Below are positions 1 to 15,142 of a stretch of DNA of 24,973 bases, piece after piece. A program made the position numbers and the translations under genes. This DNA comes from Priapulus caudatus (taxonomy: Eukaryota; Priapulida; Priapulimorpha; Priapulimorphida; Priapulidae): positions 99,772-124,744 of the forward strand of contig NW_014577602.1 in assembly GCF_000485595.1 (NCBI RefSeq), given 5' to 3'. The number at the start of each line of letters is the position of its first letter. Positions within the stretch are counted from its first letter, which is position 1. The notes beneath the pieces were generated by a model. It did no database searches and was not told the DNA's origin. It saw only the letters and a list, made by a program, of their open reading frames with translations.

Positions 1-24
1 GAGAGAGAGAGAGGGGAAGAGAGG

Positions 25-72
<48 letters not shown>
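1..72 (+). repeat. (GA)n microsatellite
   Basis: Window opens in GA repeats with a few GGAA interruptions. From 73 to 1064 there is no recognisable exon; this is presumably GOT1 intron. Confidence 0.95.
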
Positions 73-76
<4 letters not shown>

Positions 77-280
77 GAGTGAGACCGAAGGCAGAAGAAG
101 CGGGTAGTTTTTTGGCTTCACTATATTATGCATTTGGCTTTCCTATAGAGCGTATGGTTTAGACAGAGAGAGGAAGGGGGGTTACCGAATATTTCTGCTG
201 CTGAACCGGCTTGCTTCGATATCCTATATATAGAGCGTGCGTACTGTAGTAAATACATATTGCTTGCCGCGTGCAGCCCC

Positions 281-378
281 CACACACACGCACAGACACA
301 CGCACACAGACACACGCACAGACACACGCCCAGACACACGCACAGACACACATATGCACGCACGCACATACGCAGAGA
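281..378 (+). repeat. CACACG/CAGACA-rich simple repeat
   Basis: Imperfect repeats of cagacacacgcac. The long ORFs on both strands here are repeat artefacts. Confidence 0.9.
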
Positions 379-862
379 CATGAAAGTAGCAGCAAATTTG
401 CTAGCTGTCCAAGGAAAAAAGTGGGACGCATCCGTGATCGATGGCTGATCGATCACTGATGTTAGTTTCAGCAGCGTGGTCGTGTTTGCGTGCACTGCAG
501 TGCCTGATTGCTTACCTGTAGTTGTTTGCACTTTGGTGCACGTACCTGTGAGTGCTGTGTGTGCGTGTGCAAGCGCGTGTGTGTATTTAGTTTTTAACAC
601 GTAAACGCAATTTTAACGTTACGTAAATTTTTACGTTGTAAATTTAGTGACGTACGTTCTTTCATGTGAATCTGTTGGGAAGTATAGCACGGTGTGCTTA
701 CGTCTTCTGTAGTAAATTTTCTTGGCTTATTCTCTGCGTTTATGAGTGTTAATGTGTTGTGCTTTCTGTGCTTAGTGCTGATAGAGTGATATAGTCGTGT
801 AGATACATTAATATTCTGTGTGCATGTACTTATGCCTCACGTCCCTATATTTATTTATACAT

Positions 863-930
863 ATGTGTGTGCGTGCACGCGTGCGTGCGTGTGTGCGTGT
901 GCATGCATGTGCATGTGTGTACATCGTTTT
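863..930 (+). repeat. TGTG/TGCG-rich simple repeat
   Basis: Alternating purine-pyrimidine run (gtgtgcgtgcacgcgtgcgtgcg type) about 140 bases upstream of the first visible GOT1 exon. Confidence 0.85.
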
Positions 931-1064
931 ATGCTCCTACTTCGTGCTCTGCATGTGCAAATGCTTTCTTTGTGGAAACCCAGCATGTGTGTAGTAACAC
1001 CCAGCATGTGTGTGTTTGTGTGGAGAGTGACAGTCATTACTGTGATGTGCTACCTGCGTTTCAG

Positions 1065-7352
<6,288 letters not shown>

Positions 7353-8115
7353 AGGGCGCCGGTGTCTGCCGGACTCGGTGGCTGCCGCGCGCGAGTCACG
7401 GATCCAATAACCTCACGCTATTTTTCTTGGGGGCAGGGGGGGATGTCATTAGAGGTGCCAATTGCAAGCGGGTGTGTGTGTGTGTGTGTGTGATGGGGTA
7501 CTAGCCATGCGCATACTCGCGCATGTAGTTCATGCTAGGTCTTAGCCTCTAGTCAGCGTTAGTAATGCCGAGCATGTAAATGTTGTGGAGAGGGAGAATG
7601 GTGCGAGCCGTGCTCGTGCGCATAGACAGAACCGGTGCTGCCGTCGTCGTCGCCGCCCACTAGAGGGCGTGCTTGACAGGTGCGTTTGTTACCAGGGACT
7701 CGGGTCTCCTAATGGTTATTCTGTTGAGGTTTTTATACTTAGCTGTTGAGTTTGCGGATTTACGACTCGCGCTGACGGCGTCTTTTTAACCTATTTTCTG
7801 ACACTGTTCGCTTCCGTGGCATTTTCGATCGCTGCACACTCCCAGTGCACTCTAGCCTTGCATGTGCACGCACGCGGAAAATGCGGTTGTTACGTTATTA
7901 TATCTGGTACGTTCCACTTTTGAAATGGTTTCGTACGCGTTTAACGAATTTTCGGGTGGTCGTGCTTGAGAGTGCAGCTTCTGTCTGACTGCAGCGATCG
8001 TCATCGCTCGATGTAGGCGGAGTAATGCGACATCTTTCGATATTCATCAATCTTGGGTCACAAATTTTGTTACGACGAACATTGTCGCAATAAATGTTTG
8101 TTGGAAAGGATTTTG
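7353..8115 (+). other. GOT1 3' UTR (inferred)
   Basis: Runs from the stop codon to just past an AATAAA at 8089-8094, which is followed by a T/G-rich stretch. It contains a (GT)n run at 7471-7492. The extent is inferred from the signal alone. Confidence 0.6.
8089..8094 (+). promoter_or_regulatory. Poly(A) signal AATAAA, GOT1
   Basis: First canonical AATAAA found after the GOT1 stop on the + strand, with a T/G-rich element (tgtttgttgg, ttttgctcgttctgtg) downstream. Confidence 0.6.
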
Positions 8116-9293
8116 CTCGTTCTGTGCTTCCATTTGCATTGCTCGTCTTGAATACTGTTTTGTAATTTTTCTTCACTGCACAGCAAACTTAATTGAACGG
8201 GGAGAGAATATATACATCTAAATTAGTCGGTTTGTAATTTAAAATTTGTAGCACATAACTGCAAGAAGAAATGGGAAACTTGAACACAGATCACGCAAAG
8301 GGAATTTCGACGACAGCAATTTCATTTTAAAATTTTATATTAATATAAAAAATCTCTGTCACCCTATTCACTAGGTGATGCACAATTGTAATAGCCATAT
8401 TGAGAAAACTTCTTGAAGGTTCAGTAAGAAAATTGAAAAACACGATAGCTATCCGCATCATGTGTCTAGTACAAGAAGTCGCACCAACTTCGAGGCATTG
8501 ACACAGTTTTGCACAAACTTGAAATGAGCGAATGTCGAAACTGTGGATTTGTCCAGACCTAACGTGGTTTACAGAACGTAGACGACTGGGTTTCTCTATC
8601 AGACAATCACCACCGTCGCCATTGGCACCCTTCAGTCATGTTGCTGCTGTTGGCACTAACAACTTAAAAAGCGGTGATTCGAGGTATACGATCAATGCAA
8701 CGACACCGTTTACGTGATTCAGATCCGACGGCAGTGGAACAAGTCTTTAAAATAAATGGCGCTGTGTCTTTCACATGCACGTCTGCCGACGCATGGACTC
8801 CTGCAGCCAACACTGCAACTACAACAGTGCGTGAAGACGATGACAATGACGGATTCGTTCTCAATAGCTTTCGCGACGGGAAATTATCGATTCCTCACCG
8901 GGATCAGCTTCTTGTTTGCGTTCAGGGATCACGCACGTAGCACTACACAAGTGGAAGGTATACGTAGTCTGTGCGAGTGACAACATACAACACAACATAA
9001 CTGGTCGAATCATTGGTAAGAAAGATCGTATATTTTACGAAGAACAGAGCAATTACACCGAGGTGACCGGTACCCTGAACTATCATGCAAGCTTATGAGT
9101 AAATCACATCTCTGTCTGTAGCAGAGTTCACACCTCACCGTGCCACATACCCACACTTGTTCCCGACAAGCGCACATTTGCTTCTACATTTAAATCATAC
9201 TAGCAGTAGACGTGTATTAGTGTGTGTGTAGTGTGTGTAGTTCCCGAGTTCATTATTTGTAGTCAGTAACAGACTCTTATGTGTTAGACAAAT
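8116..9293. other. Intergenic region between convergent GOT1 and PRELID1
   Basis: No gene recognised. Overlapping ORFs at 8674-8940 and 8916-9098 (+) are open for 60-88 codons in different frames, without motifs I know and without conserved flanking exons. I regard them as unsupported. Confidence 0.6.
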
Positions 9294-9299
9294 TTTATT
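9294..9299 (-). promoter_or_regulatory. Poly(A) signal AATAAA, PRELID1
   Basis: tttatt on the + strand, 206 bases after the PRELID1 stop codon in the direction of transcription. It marks a probable 3' UTR of 9294-9504. Confidence 0.55.
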
Positions 9300-9504
9300 G
9301 CACACTGCACGTTGTCGTGCTGACTAATGAGTGCGCGTACTTCATTTCCTACTATAATAGTTCCTACGTGTGCAATTGTAATAGGTGTATATTAAACTTT
9401 TCAAAACGCAACACGGTTCCTAATCCGACGCTCGCAGCGATCGGACGACGACATTCATTACACTCATCTCATCACTTCAAGTTCGTTATCACAAGATTTT
9501 CTTT

Positions 9505-9681
9505 TTAGAGCACGAGCTCTGACATCACTTTGCGCTTGGCCTTGGTCGCAGCGTCCTTCACGCTGTCCTTGGCTGCCTCGCCGGCTGCCCGCAGTTCACC
9601 TTTGCTCGGAAGACGCGACGCACGGCTCTCGCTTTCTTCCTCACGGGGATTTGTCGCTCTGTCGATCACGTACTGTAAGCC
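9505..9681 (-). CDS. PRELID1: PRELID1 coding exon 4 and stop
   Basis: 58 codons from GLQYVIDRATNP to SELVL, then TAA (9507-9505). Acceptor is tctctcttaccag. It encodes the end of the PRELI domain and the charged Lys/Ala-rich tail. Confidence 0.93.
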   Translation of the reverse strand, partial: GLQYVIDRATNPREEESESRASRLPSKGELRAAGEAAKDSVKDAATKAKRKVMSELVL

Positions 9682-11044
9682 CTGGTAAGAGAGACAGAAT
9701 CACGTGTTCATGAAAAAGCACCGCTGTGCGATGAGCACACGTTTTCTAACGCATGCATGCGAAGTTTAGAATTGTGATCGTAAATCGTTTACTTTGACAC
9801 AATCGCAGAATAAAAATAACGTGATGCACTTTAACAATAAACTTCTACGACGACAAAAATAGGTTTTCACTAGACTACAGATCTATGGAGTATTGATGTA
9901 AGAAAATCCTCCATATTTGTCCGTGAGTGATTTGCTAAAACACGATGGACCCACTCCGTTTGATCCTACACATACACTAGCACTTCTTGGGCGTTATAGT
10001 TTTAGCAAAGCACCCAGTTTCTAGTGATTTTGCAAAACATCTATGGCTTTAATCGAAGCATTCCCAAGTTGCTACATGCCATCACCAAAATCCGATTGCG
10101 TCCAACCCGAAATTGCCCTATCCATGTACATGTGGCATGTTTGATGGAAAACTAGCCAATCATTGCTGTGATGGGATATTCTAAAATACAATGCTTATGC
10201 TAGCCGCACACTATACGACCCGAGCGGGATCGGGAGGCCTTGCGTCTGGCTACCGACTGGTTTGAGACGATCGGGAGGTCATTTTGGGCCGATTCGAATT
10301 TTGAATCGGGAGCGGAGCGGGTCGTATAGTGTGCGAGGGTATACGACGCGACTCTGATAGTGTGCGTGGCCATCCGACCTGCCGCCGAGCGCTGAAGAAA
10401 ATTGACCAATCACAGAGCAGCGCCATGGGAACCGCATTCGGTCAAAATGGCGGGGAAACACTCCCGACCCTTAGTACACGCTAAATCCGCTTGGACCGCC
10501 ACGAGAGCACCATGGTTAGCGCCGACTTTGAGTCGTACAGTGTGCGGGGGCCTCCCGATCGATCGGCTGCCGAGCGTATGGTGTGTGAGGGCTTACGACT
10601 GCGGCCCGAGCCGCATAGTATGGCCACAAATCGTATAGTGTGCGGCTAGCATTAGCAACGCAGTAGCGTGAAGTTGACAATTTGGCATGCACACAAGAAA
10701 GACGTCTACACACTGGTCTAGCTTGACCAATGTAGCAACAATATCCAACAAGGAGTGGCAATCTCGCAGAGACAGATATATGTCCACTAGCAACGTCTTA
10801 CAGTAAAAAACGGTCACTCGGTGCGGTGTATGTTGTTCACTCACCTTCATTGTCTTCGCTATGTTGTTCTTGAACCGCTCGTGGCCGAACATCTTGAGCG
10901 CGCGCGAGAAGCCGAACAAGTGAGAGTCGATCCACGCCTGTCGCTCGATAACCGTTCCCTCACCGTCCGTGCTCGGCTTGTAGACACATCGCTCCTCTAC
11001 GCTCTACACCAGGCAACATCAATATATACATTATAATATATCTA

Positions 11045-11086
<42 letters not shown>

Positions 11087-13931
11087 GTATACCTATCTAT
11101 ATGTGTGTGTGCATGCGTGCGTGCGTGCGTGCGTGACAAAATTGAATTGTCTAATTGCCGACATGCCTTCTGTAACTTGTCAAACAGGTAATGGCCGGGT
11201 ATGGCTGATAAGTTTTAAAATTTTAACGATTAGACAAATGCTTGTAAAAAAAGGTACCTCAGCTTCTACAATCGTGAACCAATCAAACAATACTTGTGCG
11301 ATCTCAGAATAAAATAGCAGCCAGCTTAACATTTTCAGGCTTTATTCAAACGGTAATTCTCTTCATCATAGATCACACAGTATCATTTTTCCTCACAACA
11401 CACACGACACAGAACTATTTGCTATGAATCGTCGCCGATGTTATCCCGCGTACCATGATGCGCTGGTAGCCGAGGTTGCGCGTGTAGGTGGTCACCGTCC
11501 GTGCGACGGGGTCGACGACCGATTCCTCGACCACGGTCACAAAGCGTGCAGTCACGAAGCGCTCGCCCCACTTGGGCAGGTGGTTGGTCTTCGTGATGAC
11601 ACGCTTCGTGTAGAGCTTGCTGTCACGCACCTCCCGCGACAACGTGTCTTCCGTGAGCACGTGCTTGCTGCGAGAGAAACAGGAGCAATAGTCTCGTGGG
11701 CAGAGACGTAGGAACCGATGCTTCATGTTACTTTATATTTTATTGATGAAACAGTCGAAATGCGCTCATTGATTCCATTATTAATTTTATTCTTCTCTAT
11801 TTCTTCTTTAGTTTTTATTCTTCTTATATATATATATATAAATACTCAATTCAAATATTTTTACACATACATATACTTCACGGCAGTATTAATTTTATTC
11901 TTGCTCTCGCTCTCACTCATGCACACACATGAAACTATTACATGCTTGTTATTAACAATCACAAGTTTAAACTTGGGCATAAATACAACCTCACTTTTAC
12001 TTTAGTTACTTTTACTTGTTTTAAATGTACTGATACTAACAGTAACACTATATATATTATATATATATTTATTTATTTTGGCTTTACAATAACAGCAGAC
12101 CCCAGGTATGAAAATAGTCTACTGTATCCGTTCTTAATACATTTGACTAAGAAGGTCTTGCAGTGTTTACTTTCTTTTATTATCTCAAAGCTTTTATTTA
12201 TAACAAATAATTCTTGCCAACCATGTCCAAATTAAAAGGTGTGTACCAAAAAGATGTAATACTATCAGGAGAACATGAATGACAGGATAAGGTCTCGTTT
12301 ATTTACTCCTGATAATATCGATCATCTGGGTTTTCTGAACAATGGAGTAAACGCGCCTGCATAGATTGACACGTTTGACAGCATTAGTTTGCACGATAGG
12401 CTAGGTATAAACAACTACGAACCTTGCTGGGAGCTTCGCCCATGAAATATTTTTGATCTCCAAGGTATACAGATATTGCCTTCAGGTCGGCATTGCCAAT
12501 TTCATATATTTCTGCACTGGGGCACCTTCCATATCCCTGTGCCAGAAGTCGCTGCTTGACCTATGAGATAAACAGTGTAGATTAATTCAAGAATTTGAAC
12601 TATGATTCATCCTGGCCTGTATTGTCTGAAATCTCTTGGTAAACTATAATGTATAAATAACTATGTGTAGATACTCTACTATGCAGCATACTAGCAGAGC
12701 CAGCATATGCTAGATGTAAGGGTATAAACTAATACACTGATGACAGCATGCTTACATTGTTCTTTGGCATCTTTATAGATATATTAAAGTATATTTATAT
12801 GTCTATATGCACTACAACGACGTTAGTGACAAGTCTACACCTCCCCTTTCCAAACATCTGACAACAGACACTTGAAAGTACAGCCGTGCCTATATTGTGC
12901 ACTGAATATGTAAAATAGAGGCCTAATGTTCTCACTTATGGAGATGGAGTTGGATATGAAATTCATTATGACAAAGAAGCAGACATAAGTTACAGAACTT
13001 TGATGCTGTCACACTGCCTCAGCAGACAGAGAGCATACATGTACATTGATCAACCAAGGCTACATAAAAGGTAACAAGCATGTTTATTTAAATAATTACC
13101 ATCTTCCGCATGAAATGCACAAAAAACCTTGAAGTGATGTTTAAGAAAGTCTTCAACCATCCATCAGGAACTCCATCTAGCAAAATACCCCATAAAGTAG
13201 TGGGGTTCTCCACATAGCGGTGAAAGGCGCATGTCCTAAAATTACACAAATCGTGAGATTATTACTCTTTCGTGCATGTATCCTTCGCTAGACATGCTAG
13301 ACTTCGCTAGACATCAGTATCTTTCATGTATCCTTCGCACGAGCATCCTGTAAACAAGACTATTGAACTAAAGGAATACTTGACCCCTAGGTTCCTTGGA
13401 TATTTTCAGTCAAAATAGGTTTAAATTATGCCAATGCTTAAATATAGCATTTAAACACATTAGTTTTAAAACTGTTCTGTATAATATATATATACATGAG
13501 ATTCCCATGCAGTCAACCAAACTGGACCCTAACAATAAACTTATAATTTGTGCGACAAGTTGTGCTTGTAGCCATTTACATTGCGCGGTAATAGATTGCA
13601 TCACATGTAATTTCAAACACAGAAGGCCCGATAAATTGGCGGAGTTTATCAATAATTTTATTATCTTGTGGCTTACCTAGTGTGGAATTCATGCAACACG
13701 CGACGCAGTCAGATGATTGCAGTTTAAACAATCATCCGCCACATATATCTTGTGACTGGATAACATAGAACATTTACACATGTATATAAAAATCTTCACA
13801 AAATGAATACAACCAAAAACGTTCAAACCGCAAACTTACCTATATGGATTTGGATATCTTGTCCAAAGAATGGCAGCAACCTGGTTCCAATCACACGATA
13901 ACTGTGACAGTCCACTGTAAAACTTCGCCAT
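9505..13931 (-). CDS. PRELID1: PRELI-domain protein, PRELID1-like (four coding exons, complete)
   Basis: Intermembrane-space lipid-transfer protein. Family members pair with TRIAP1/Mdm35 and carry phosphatidic acid to the inner membrane for cardiolipin synthesis. Coding exons on the minus strand: 13931-13840, 11667-11454, 11003-10845, 9681-9505. The product is 213 residues; human PRELID1 is about 219. The PRELI domain spans roughly residues 1-170: MAKFYSGLSQLSCDWNQV, TRYPNPYSKHVLTED, REV, TKTNHLPKW, VVDP, NLGYQRIMSVEERCVY, ERQAWIDSHLFGFSRALKMF and RFKNNIAKTMKG. The tail after residue 175 is Lys/Ala-rich (AAGEAAKDSVKDAATKAKRK), like the LEA-type tail of PRELID1. Intron phases are 2, 0, 0 and every junction is GT-AG. 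Intron 1 contains FAX-like exons on the same strand. The start codon is the only Met that fits the family N-terminus. Confidence 0.95.
10198..10651. mobile_element. MITE with CGCACACTATACGA motifs, 454 bp
   Basis: Ends tgctagccgcacactatacga and tcgtatagtgtgcggctagca are 21-bp inverted repeats. Variants of the same motif recur inside in both orientations (10321, 10354, 10533, 10577). The flanks are TTA on both sides (10195-10197, 10652-10654), which would fit a PIF/Harbinger-type 3-bp duplication. No transposase. GC-rich (about 57%) against AT-rich surroundings, in the last PRELID1 intron. Confidence 0.75.
10845..11003 (-). CDS. PRELID1: PRELID1 coding exon 3
   Basis: 53 codons from SVEERCVY to RFKNNIAKTMK, phase 0 at both ends. 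Acceptor is cctggtgtag; using this AG gives RIM-SVEERCVY with no length change against the family. Donor is gtgagt. Confidence 0.93.
11048..11135 (+). repeat. (TA)n then (GT/GCGT)n microsatellite
   Basis: TA dinucleotides at 11048-11087, then tgtgtgtgtgcatgcgtgcg repeats at 11102-11135, in PRELID1 intron 2. Confidence 0.95.
11454..11667 (-). CDS. PRELID1: PRELID1 coding exon 2
   Basis: One base completing Ser, then 71 codons from KHVLTEDTLSREV to NLGYQRIM. Acceptor tttctctcgcag, donor gtacgc. Contains the conserved TKTNHLPKWGERF and VVDP segments. Confidence 0.95.
11668..12302. other. AT-rich part of PRELID1 intron 1
   Basis: Very AT-rich with TA-rich runs at 11826 and 12047-12068. Open frames on the + strand are Leu/Ile/Thr-rich by composition and match nothing. 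Confidence 0.6.
12303..12356 (-). CDS. Possible short terminal exon for the FAX-like frame
   Basis: A cag acceptor (aatctatgcag) lies 66 bases past the FAX-like donor. In phase 0 the sequence reads ARLLHCSENPDDRYYQE then TAA. An AATAAA (12298-12303) overlaps the stop. No homology supports it; it is only a frame-consistent way to end a transcript. Confidence 0.2.
   Translation of the reverse strand, partial: ARLLHCSENPDDRYYQE
12423..12560 (-). CDS. FAX/FAXC-like (GST/metaxin-like) exon 2 of a pair
   Basis: 46 codons, phase 0 at both ends: VKQRLLAQGYGRCPSAEIYE, then IGNADLKAISVYLGDQKYFM, then GEAPSK. The pattern Q-G-x-G-R, E-[IV]-Y, D-L-x-[AS]-[IL], LGD-[KQ]-K-[YF]-[FI]-MG is that of the GST C-terminal region of failed-axon-connections and cadmium-responsive proteins. 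Acceptor is tttatctcatag; donor is CAAG|gttcgt, which is weak. The family normally continues with LDA-x-x-FG, and I do not find that exon nearby. It lies in PRELID1 intron 1, same strand. No stops or frameshifts, so it is not an obvious relic. Confidence 0.7.
13100..13235 (-). CDS. FAX/FAXC-like exon 1 of a pair
   Basis: One base then 45 codons: TCAFHRYVENPTTLWGILL, then VPDGWLKTFLNITSR, then FFVHFMRKM, phase 0 at the end. AF-x-R-x-[VL]-E-x-x-x-x-[LY]W and the closing MRKM before VKQRLLAQG fit the FAX family, where an AF-x-RM-x-E-x-x-x-YW helix precedes R-K-x(n)-QG-x-GR. Acceptor is tgtaattttag, donor gtaatt. The one-base overhang needs a phase-2 upstream exon, and PRELID1 exon 1 ends in phase 2. 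No N-terminal thioredoxin-like exon of the family is found in the window. Confidence 0.6.
13840..13931 (-). CDS. PRELID1: PRELID1 coding exon 1
   Basis: ATG at 13931-13929, 30 codons (MAKFYSGLSQL to WTRYPNPY) plus AG, then donor gtaagt. AG plus C of exon 2 makes the Ser of YPNPYSKHVLTED, exactly as in the family. Confidence 0.93.
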
Positions 13932-14052
13932 GGTGCCCTCTCAATATTGAAGCAGGTTCATATATATACAATTTGCCACCTAGTATGGAAAGGCAAAAGT
14001 AACTCAAACACTACTTACTTGAAAACTGACTAGTAAAGTTTCTTGCCCTGAC

Positions 14053-14130
14053 CTTTTTGCCCTAGCTGTGACACTGATCTTTTTGCCCTAGCTGTGGCAC
14101 TGATCTTTTTGCCCTAGCTGTGACACTAAT
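14053..14130 (+). repeat. Three 26-bp tandem units
   Basis: Unit ctttttgccctagctgtgac followed by actgat, three copies at 14053, 14079 and 14105 with one or two changes each. Confidence 0.9.
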
Positions 14131-14640
14131 CTTTTTTTTAATTAAGCATCAGGCACCTGATGTCTCAAGTTACCCAGAGTAGTTTATGACATGCCTTAGG
14201 AATTTTGCTTGGAATATACGTAAACATGGCAATTGTCAGATGTGATGTAAAGAATGTCTCATTTTCCTCGATTGTGAGGTATCATCTTCACTAACACTAA
14301 CAGCATACTCAGCAATACAGCAGGTTAGATTAGAGTTAAGATTACTGAATGGGTTAATAACGATGATGTATATATAGTGAGTGAGGTACTACTACTATTA
14401 AAAGTAGGACTGGTCCGGTTTCATTAAGACTAAAATGTACCGGCCCAAACCTAGTTTAGCACCCCAAATTAGTTTAACAGATATATATGCGAAAACACGT
14501 TTGCGAGGTCCCAAACTATCTTTGACCCAATGTACCGGTCTGCTTACCTGTACACAGTATTGTGTTTACAGACTGAGCACTGTCAATTACGTACTAGTAC
14601 TACTAGTAGTAGTACAACATACGGCCCAAGGATATGAGAG

Positions 14641-14823
14641 CAGGGTTCTCCAAGCTTTTTTATTATAGCATGGCGGGGCTGCCTTTACGGTCCTAGTTTT
14701 AGCATTTTTTAGCTAATTTTAGCATGGCGGCTATGATATTTAGAGTGGCGGGTGCATTTTAGGATGACGGGGCTCTACGATAGCCTGGCGGGCCGCCAGG
14801 CTATGTGCTCTTGGAGAACCCTG
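14641..14823. mobile_element. hAT-like MITE with CAGGGTTCTCCAAG termini
   Basis: cagggttctccaag and cttggagaaccctg are perfect 14-bp inverted repeats, 183 bp apart end to end. The CAGGG start is typical of hAT. The interior has several variants of gcatggcgg and a perfect hairpin at 14781-14803 (tagcctggcgg, one base, ccgccaggcta). No clear 8-bp duplication. Confidence 0.75.
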
Positions 14824-15142
14824 AAGAGCTGTCCACATTTGCACATGTCGCACATTGGCATTGCGAAAATTAATTGTGGTCAGCGCTTATATCCATGAAG
14901 TTGATGAACTTACTCATAGTCATAGTAATTAAGATTAATAGAAGAATATATCCAGGATCATTCTTGCGTGATTATCTACATCTACACGTGTAGGTCTCCA
15001 TACGTTCGTACGGGGCCTCTACATCTACATCTGCGTTACGTCGATCTGTCACTCTTGACTCAACGTTATTATGCGCTACCTCTCAGCCTAACTATCAGTA
15101 AACATGTGCGTGATCTACTAACACTTGAGAGATGCCCAGGAC

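Noticed and set aside
8674-9098. Overlapping + ORFs of 60-88 codons between the two genes
   Set aside because: They lie in different frames, have no known motif, and no splice structure links them.
12423-13235. FAX-like exons as an ordinary PRELID1 cassette
   Set aside because: Their total of 274 nt is not a multiple of three and would frameshift PRELID1 exon 2, while exons 1 and 2 join perfectly without them.
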